From: Hericium rajendrae | Lineage: Eukaryota; Basidiomycota; Agaricomycetes; Russulales; Hericiaceae | Length of the DNA stretch: 64,000 nucleotides | Direction of reading: 5' to 3' | Assembly: GCA_033439255.1 (NCBI GenBank) | Contig: CM065878.1 | Location: forward strand, 1,674,001-1,738,000 | Shown here: one piece after another, positions 58,263 to 64,000 of the stretch | How the letters are laid out: each line of letters starts with the position of its first letter | Numbering within the stretch: the stretch's first letter is position 1 | Notes under the pieces: generated by a model | What the model saw: the letters and a program-made list of their open reading frames with translations, nothing else | Database searches by the model: none | What the model was told of the DNA's origin: nothing | Made by a program: the position numbers and the translations under genes

Positions 58263-59865
58263 GCCCGCCGCGGCAGCGAGGCCATATAATCACAGACATA
58301 ACGCCTAGTCACATAAAGTCACGCCTTCGGCCACCTCATCGAAATTCCAACTCGATCCACGCCAAAAACAAAAGCTACTGTACACACACTACACGACGCA
58401 CACCGCGCACTGCGCCGACTGCGACAAACGCCTCGGCGGCCTCGCGCCCATCTTACGAGGCGCGGCATTGTTGGTGGCGCTTACGTCAGCCCGCCTTCCC
58501 GTTACGGCCTATGTTGGCGCGGATTTGATCTCCCACCTTATCTATGTACTTGCTCGGAGAGCAAGCAGGCGGTTCATAATAGTGTCAGGCACAACTGCAA
58601 ATGTAAACATTGGACTTTTATAGTAAAAATTTCCTTTTCTACAATAGCCAAATATGACGTACGTTATTTCGATTACTCACCTTCCCACTCTACATGGCTC
58701 GCTAACTTCCACCACTACCGACAGCGACAGTAACTCTCTCATCGTCGACTAACGGTGTAAATCGCAACATAAAAACAAAAACGAAAATGCAAAACCCAAT
58801 CCCTCAAAAAACTGCCATGTCATCTTTCCTTGTACCATTACCTCCTCTCTCTTGTACTTGTACAATTATCTCCTCTTTCTCTCTCACATGTACAACTATT
58901 ATCATACGGAACACCATGCGAATGCTACTATATCTCGTGACGTGAGAAAATCTGTGCGCTCCAGACGGCCAAAGCCTCCGAGCAAGTCATGTCGCCACAG
59001 GCGACCCTTCGAGTACGACTTTCTTCTGCGAAATCGTCTGCGAGCCATCTGCGGCAACTTTGAACTCCCCTAGTAGATTCGGCCGAGACTGATGGTTTTG
59101 TGGGTAGTCTACATCCGTTATGGGGGGTATCGCAGCAGGGTCGATTTCGTCCCAATTAGGAAGAGCTCCTACGCGTGCAAATGACTAACAAAGGATGACC
59201 AGCGATGTGCGCTCCCGACGCTCCCGAGAAATGGAAACTAATAAAAATAATACTCCATAGCTGTGTCGAAAGTTAGATATATTTCAGCTGTCTATAACCC
59301 GCTTCGATCAGCCATGAAGGGGAAGGTCGAGATGACAAAAGAAATTGGTAAAACCACCGTATCCCTTGCGTAAGGTATATCACCAATGCTGATGCTCACT
59401 CGACCACTGCCGCTTTGGTATACATCAACCTTCATAATTGATAACCGGCAGCAGATCCCCATGGCCACTGAAGGGGAACCCGCTGCAAAACCGCTGACAT
59501 TGTTGTCCCCGGCACGGCGTGGCCTCTACGTCGCGTCGAGTTTTCTCGGCAATGTCCAAAATCGACTCAGCCACCAAGGGGTATGGTGGCAGACCTTGAA
59601 AACAGAACGACTAGTTTGTCGGATAGACAAGATCACCTAGAGGCGTGACAAGAAATCGATCATCCGTTACGGTGACGTCCAACCGTGTCGAGGCTGATGG
59701 GCAGGGGGTATATACGTAGTGCTGCTGGGATTAACGGGGAATGAAATGGAGAAGTCTCAGTGAGGACGGGCAGCCAACATAGCCGGGGCAGAAATAATAG
59801 CTGCACCCGCGAGCGCTCGCTTGGCGGAGGCAATGGTAGGGCAACATAGTGGCAACATGGGGTAC
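58263..59865. other. Gene-poor, repeat-like stretch
   Basis: No gene supported. It contains a second exact copy of the 17-base CTTGCTCGGAGAGCAAG at 58549-58565 and several A-rich and CT-rich tracts around 58620-58900. Confidence 0.45.
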
Positions 59866-59927
59866 GCTCAACCAGGAATTGAACCCGTGGCCGTCATCCG
59901 GTGCACGGGTTCAATTCCTCGTTGAGC
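59866..59927. repeat. 24-bp inverted repeat made of two tRNA-like 3' ends
   Basis: Arms 59866-59889 and 59904-59927 are complementary at 23 of 24 positions around a 14-base spacer. Each arm read outward carries CACGGGTTCAATTCCT, a Pol III B-box-like text, and then GTTGAGC, like the 3' acceptor strand of tRNA-Pro. It may be a head-to-head pair of tRNA 3' halves or a hairpin element built from one. Confidence 0.7.
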
Positions 59928-60879
59928 CTGAGGCCGCTACATCGCTGACGTGACACCAGTGATGTCTTCTTTCCACCTTCGCTTCGTGATATACAGCAGT
60001 GCTACGGGCGGGCCTCCTTATCTCAATCATAGTTCACCAACATCAGACTTACGTAGCCGGCGCCGCCAGCATTGAATGTAACTAAGTGCTAAGTATAGTC
60101 AACTGAAGCCTGATATGCAGGGAAGAGGAAGTCAAAAATTGCCAGTTTGCTACAGTAGCTAAGGCAAAATAGAGCAATGCAACCTCGCGCGGCCCAGCCT
60201 GAGCGACAGCCCGCTTCCACTTGACTTTGGACATCTCATCACACACATTGTCATCGTTATTGGCCTGCACGATGGGTGCCGTGTGGGTCGGTGCATTGGC
60301 TGACTTGGAGCTCTCCGCGAGGTTACCTGGCTGCCTGCACGACGGATGCCGTGTGGCTCTCTGTAGCTGCTCTGCGCTTTTGTGAGTCTGCGACCCACTC
60401 CCGACTCGCGTCGTCCTGTGGCTCGATGCCCCCACTCTGCCCTCTCTCCGTGTGCTGCAGGGCGCTGCATCCCCATGTTGCTCGCCGCCCTTCTGCCCGT
60501 CGCTGTTCAACCTCTCCTTGCTTGTCCGCCCTGCGCACGGCTGCCTCTGCGTTGCGTCGCTCGCCGCCCCCGCCCCCGCCCTGCGCGCTCATTCGGGCCG
60601 GTTGCGTGCCGAGCTGGCTTATGTAATCTTGGTGCCCGCTGTGTGACCCCCGTCGCTCTGCTGCTCGAGTCCCGTCTCGCGCTCCCCACCCCCTGCGCGG
60701 CCCTTCTCGCGGGCCCCTATCGCTGGGCCACTCAATATTGTGCTCCCTGTTGCTACCCTCCTCTTCATTTTTTTCCTTCTTTCTTTTCCGATCGGGGGTT
60801 CATGTCGCCCGCCCCCCGTATCCGCGCCCCCGTTGTCTCTGACGCGTCCCCCCGTCTGTAGAGGCCTTATAAGACAGGA
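59928..60879. other. CT-rich stretch, possible LINE interior
   Basis: Composition becomes strongly C/T-rich toward 60880, as in the LINE that follows, so part of this may be degraded LINE sequence. No readable reverse-transcriptase motif was found. Confidence 0.3.
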
Positions 60880-61797
60880 CTGTTGCACTCTCTCGTACTC
60901 CTCGTGGCCCGATGCGTGCCTCCTGCGCGTCCTCAGTCGCCCATTCTGTGCGTGCGACGCTTCTCTTGGATCGCACGGAGCTTGTGCTTCGCGGCGACCC
61001 TCCTAGCCAGCCCGTGCTCCACTTCTGTCCTTACCTCCGGATCTGGATTTCTGCCCACCGCTTTGCGCTCACACGTCTGCTTCTGTCTGGCCACCGCCTT
61101 GCTTGCGAAGCCCTCCGCCGTGCCTCTCCCCAGCAGCCTCGTCTCCTGCGCTGCTGGCGGCTCTGTCGCATCTGCCGGCAGGCTGTCGAGAGTCCCGAGC
61201 ATGCCTTGCTCGAATGCAACCACCACCCGGCCCTATGTCAACTGCGTCACCAATTCATGCTCGACCTTTCCCTTGCCCTGGGAGTCCCTCTATCATTCCA
61301 TCTATGGATTGCATGACTGTGTGTCGATCGCGTGCTGTCTTCTCCGCGAACGTCGTATTCTTGACCGCCTCGGGAAGTTCGCCTTCGAGGTCACCGACAT
61401 TTTCCTTGGATGTCCACTCTTTGTGCATCCCCCTGCGCAGCCGGCGCCTGCGGTGCGTTGCCGCTCTCGCCTGTTATCCGGTCCTTCGAGCTCATTGCAT
61501 GTCTCTACAGGGCATTACCGAGTGATGATATTTTTACCTGGTTTTCCCACAACCGTGGTTTTCTCGACTAGATTTTCCCGGTGTGGGTTTTTCCCCAGGT
61601 CTGTTTCCCTCCTCTTGTACTTACTGTCTGCCTCAGCCTCTCTTTTGGCTGCAACTCATCATCCTGGGTAGTGATCGAAGTAGTTACATGATTCGAGCGT
61701 GCGTAACGTAGTCCTGTACCTGTCTACGTACGCGCCACCGCTATATTCCTCATTGGGACCGGTGCGGAATAAACTTCCTTCCTTCCTTCCTTCCTTT
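60880..61797 (+). mobile_element. LINE 3' end (zf-RVT region, 3' UTR and TTCC tail)
   Basis: Within 60912-61316 the text LLLSGHRLACEALRR, then CWRLCRICRQAVESPEHALLE and CNHH, matches the zinc-binding tail after the reverse transcriptase of non-LTR retrotransposons. A following piece in another frame (RERRILDRLGKFAFEVTDIF) matches the end of such proteins. After a short 3' UTR it ends in (TTCC)n at about 61775-61797. The reverse-transcriptase and endonuclease parts are missing, so it is 5'-truncated and dead. Confidence 0.75.
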
Positions 61798-61849
61798 CGC
61801 AAGCAGAGGAAAGGACATGCCGCGCTGGGACTCTATTGAGAAGCGTTCA

Positions 61850-62320
61850 CAGTGCCCGTTTAAACCGCGTTTAAAACGCTGGGCAAACTGCTGGGCAAAC
61901 TTCAAAGCGTTTGCCCAACCATTCAAAACGGCCGAGTCGTTTGAGTTTGAGCTCGGCATTCTCCCGGCGGAGTCTGAAATGTGGCGCGGGCTCCGAAGTC
62001 ATCGTCATCTATGAGAAAAGCCTCGATCCTGTGTGAGGGCATCAGCAGCTTGTGTACGCTCGGTTTGCGAGGGCATGGGAGGCGAGCGGGGATCGAGTCG
62101 AGCACGAAGAGCAAAGGACGACGATAACGGCGCGCGCATCGATGGGCCTGATGCGCCACCCCGCGCCATGCGGAGTTGAAACTCAGACGTCCCGGCCGAC
62201 ATGCCGGATGCATATAAACACGTTTAAAACGGCCCTCATCAGAGTGAAACCTGTTTTCGCGCGACCTTGGGGATCTTGCCCGAAAGTTTGCCCAAGACTT
62301 TAAACGACCGTTTAAATAGA
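61850..62320. mobile_element. GTTTAAA-type MITE, copy 2 (both ends)
   Basis: The left end GTTTAAACCGCGTTTAAA then TGGGCAAACTGCTGGGCAAA is mirrored at the right end, whose complement reads ATTTAAACGGTCGTTTAAA then TTGGGCAAACTTTCGGGCAA. These imperfect terminal inverted repeats of about 45 bases bound an element of about 470 bases without coding capacity. Copy 1 lies at 57942. Confidence 0.7.
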
Positions 62321-63307
62321 AGATAAACAGTCAGACAATGTTCTCGGAAACCGCGCCACGCGAGCAACGCAGCGTCTGGTCGGCTTGCGTGGTTCTCGGA
62401 CATAGCATCCCTGAGCGCGGGAGGCTATCTATTTGATGTCTATGCTCGGTTGCATGGGATGTCGACTGCCTGAAATGCACGAGTCAAAAATATCTTGTCG
62501 TATCTGACAAGAACGTCCCTCAACGGGAGGATTTGTCCTTGTTTGGTTCTAGAGGGTAATGGGCCGAGACCGTGAGCCTTGAGGGGGGACATGTCCGGAA
62601 ATGGGCTGCAGGCAAACAGATGCAAACATATGTAAATATGGCTCAAGATACATCTGGGAGTGCGGCGCTCGGTGTTACATAACGTCTAGTCTCCGAGCAG
62701 ACCTTAGACAGAAGAAAGTCATTCTGTGTTTCATAACGTCCTCCATTGGCTATGACGTCCTCCCTGGACGCGCCGCGACGCTTAGACAGCTTGCTCTGCA
62801 TGTCGCCCTCCTGTGCCTTTCCATCTACCTCTCACTCTCCTCTATATCCTTACAACTACCAAACATCCACTTCATGCGTTCTTTAGAACTTTCACATACC
62901 ACGCTGTAGCTACGTATGCAAACTGAGCATTAATAATGATCGTCTCTCAGTGAGTAATCATACCCGCGACGTTATTGAATTCGAGACTTACTCCTTCGCC
63001 CTGCCACTATGCAGACAAGGTTCCGTCATAAATTGCTGGTTGCTCAGATGGTTTTGTAGCAGATGCATCTGAACCCGTGTCTCGGTGGTGTACTTGTGAA
63101 ATAGCAGTTTTACACTCGCACTTCTACAAGAGGGTGGTTTCTTCAGGTGCAAGGTCTGCCCCTCGTCTACTGGGGATCCCGTTACTTGTTTGTCATCGCG
63201 TTCGATTGGCAATCATGCTGGGACCCAGAAGCATCAATGTTACTCGAAAGAATACGCGGAGCGACGCAGTAGCAGATGTCCTTGCCACGACGTCTACCAC
63301 ATAATCC
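62321..63307. other. Unassigned, no gene supported
   Basis: About 1 kb with only short frames. No repeat shared with the rest of the window was noticed. Confidence 0.4.
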
Positions 63308-63372
63308 GGGCATTAAATGAGCCCGGGACCGAAGCCGGGACGTAGCCGGGAGCTGCGCAAGCCGGGCTCTAC
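63308..63372. repeat. AGCCGGG-core short tandem array
   Basis: Five spaced cores, GAGCCCGGGAC, GAAGCCGGGAC, GTAGCCGGGAG, CAAGCCGGGCT and TAAGCC, in units of 11-15 bases. As at 27178, it sits directly upstream of the shared promoter-leader module. Confidence 0.6.
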
Positions 63373-63384
63373 GTAAGCCAGAAT

Positions 63385-63861
63385 CGACTTTCAAAAAGAC
63401 CTTGCAATTTGTACACGCACCTGAACCTTGCCATCCCACCGCACTGCCCCAACTACAGAATCCTTCATTGACTCTTTCATTCAAGTACACGCACGCTCTC
63501 GACCGTCTCTCTGTCGCTCGCTGTCTATGTCTCAACATCCAGAAAAGCTAACCACATATACTTAGTAGGGTACATACTGCTCACGCATATCACTAAACGT
63601 TAATATTGCCGCACAGAAACCATTCCTTCAGTTGTGCTGGTCTAAAGCTCGTCAATTTCCATCTTCAACGAGAAAGAGTGAGTTTTCCAAATCTTACTCC
63701 GTAGAACTGTTCCAAACGATTCCTCATGATCAGGAACAGCCCATTCATTGCGCATATATTCTCCGTTTCATCCCATCACGAGGAGAACTGTTACCAGTAG
63801 ACCATTACTGTGAAGCACATACGTCTTCTTTTCATATTTATCTGCTTACTCTGTCTGCATA
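63385..63861 (+). promoter_or_regulatory. Promoter, leader exon and leader intron, copy 2
   Basis: Similar along its length to 27254-27742, including GCACAGAAACCATTCCT(T/C) against GCACAGAAACTATTCCTC, the donor AAGAGTGAGTTTTCC and CATTGCGCATATATTCTC. The intron acceptor here is GCATAG at 63856-63861. Sequence after it does not match the F-box gene, and no clear start codon precedes the window end. Confidence 0.6.
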
Positions 63862-64000
63862 GACGTTACAAAAACCCAGTGACCTCTTCGACTCTCCAAT
63901 ATCGGAGGATACTGCAACTAAGCCGGCAATTTGGCGCATATATCCATTCAAAGTCATCAGCTTCATACAGACATTATTTGTTTTTCCAGACGCCAATTCC
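63862..64000 (+). other. Exon after copy 2 of the leader intron, runs off the window
   Basis: If the intron is used, this is the 5' part of the second exon of a gene that continues past 64000. No convincing ATG with a long frame was seen, so the product is unknown. Confidence 0.3.

Noticed and set aside
60276-60861. Plus-strand Cys/Pro/Ala-rich frames before the LINE end
   Set aside because: C/T-biased composition opens all three frames; no family match and no coherent splice pattern.
57935-62213. A conserved minus-strand peptide (HRIEAFLIDDDDFGA) present at two loci
   Set aside because: Both occurrences lie in the two copies of the same MITE; shared DNA explains the shared frame, and neither has a start, splice context or domain.

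Overview
The window looks like a chromosome segment from a filamentous basidiomycete, probably an Agaricomycete. Genes carry many short introns of about 45 to 110 bases, several introns use GC donors, exons can be tiny, and the gene families (expanded F-box, JmjC, TET/JBP and RecQ-like genes, a Crypton/DUF3435-type tyrosine recombinase) are typical of mushroom genomes. There is no bacterial operon structure, CRISPR array, rRNA or convincing intact tRNA.

Bases 1-12.8 kb are a conserved housekeeping block: a taxilin-like coiled-coil gene whose exons also encode a SUMO-like fold, UDP-N-acetylglucosamine pyrophosphorylase (minus strand), a secreted GH5 exo-beta-1,3-glucanase, a single-pass membrane protein, a very small membrane protein (minus strand) and the splicing factor PRP3. 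A 374-bp TA-flanked foldback element lies between the glucanase and the membrane gene.

Bases 13-46.8 kb are accessory. They hold a JmjC oxygenase gene (minus), two unfamiliar genes (one with a cysteine cluster), a SENP6/7-like Ulp protease, an F-box gene, a decayed TET/JBP fragment, an unfamiliar acidic protein and a full TET/JBP-type dioxygenase. The dioxygenase is transcribed away from a histone H3 variant with a rewritten tail. Beyond these are two copies of an unknown gene family (the second broken and apparently gene-converted), another unknown gene, a degenerate RecQ-like helicase and a ribonucleotide-reductase R2-like protein that appears to have lost most of its metal ligands. Oxygenases of the kinds that act on histones and methylated DNA, a SUMO-type protease and a nonstandard H3 lie within about 19 kb. 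A joint chromatin role is an attractive inference but is not shown by the sequence.

Bases 46.9-64 kb are rich in repeats and mobile DNA: a tyrosine recombinase gene with glycine-rich minisatellites and C-terminal zinc fingers, a decayed hAT transposase, two LINE 3' ends with TTCC tails, two copies of a GTTTAAA-type MITE and a near-perfect 24-bp inverted repeat carrying tRNA-like B boxes. A promoter, leader exon and leader intron that precede the F-box gene at 27.3 kb recur at 63.4 kb, and similarity stops at the splice acceptor. Short GAGCCGG-core tandem arrays occur at five or more places and lie just upstream of both copies of that module.

Exon boundaries were placed by eye from reading-frame continuity and splice signals. 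They are most reliable for the taxilin, UAP1, GH5, PRP3, JmjC, TET/JBP and H3 genes, and approximate elsewhere.
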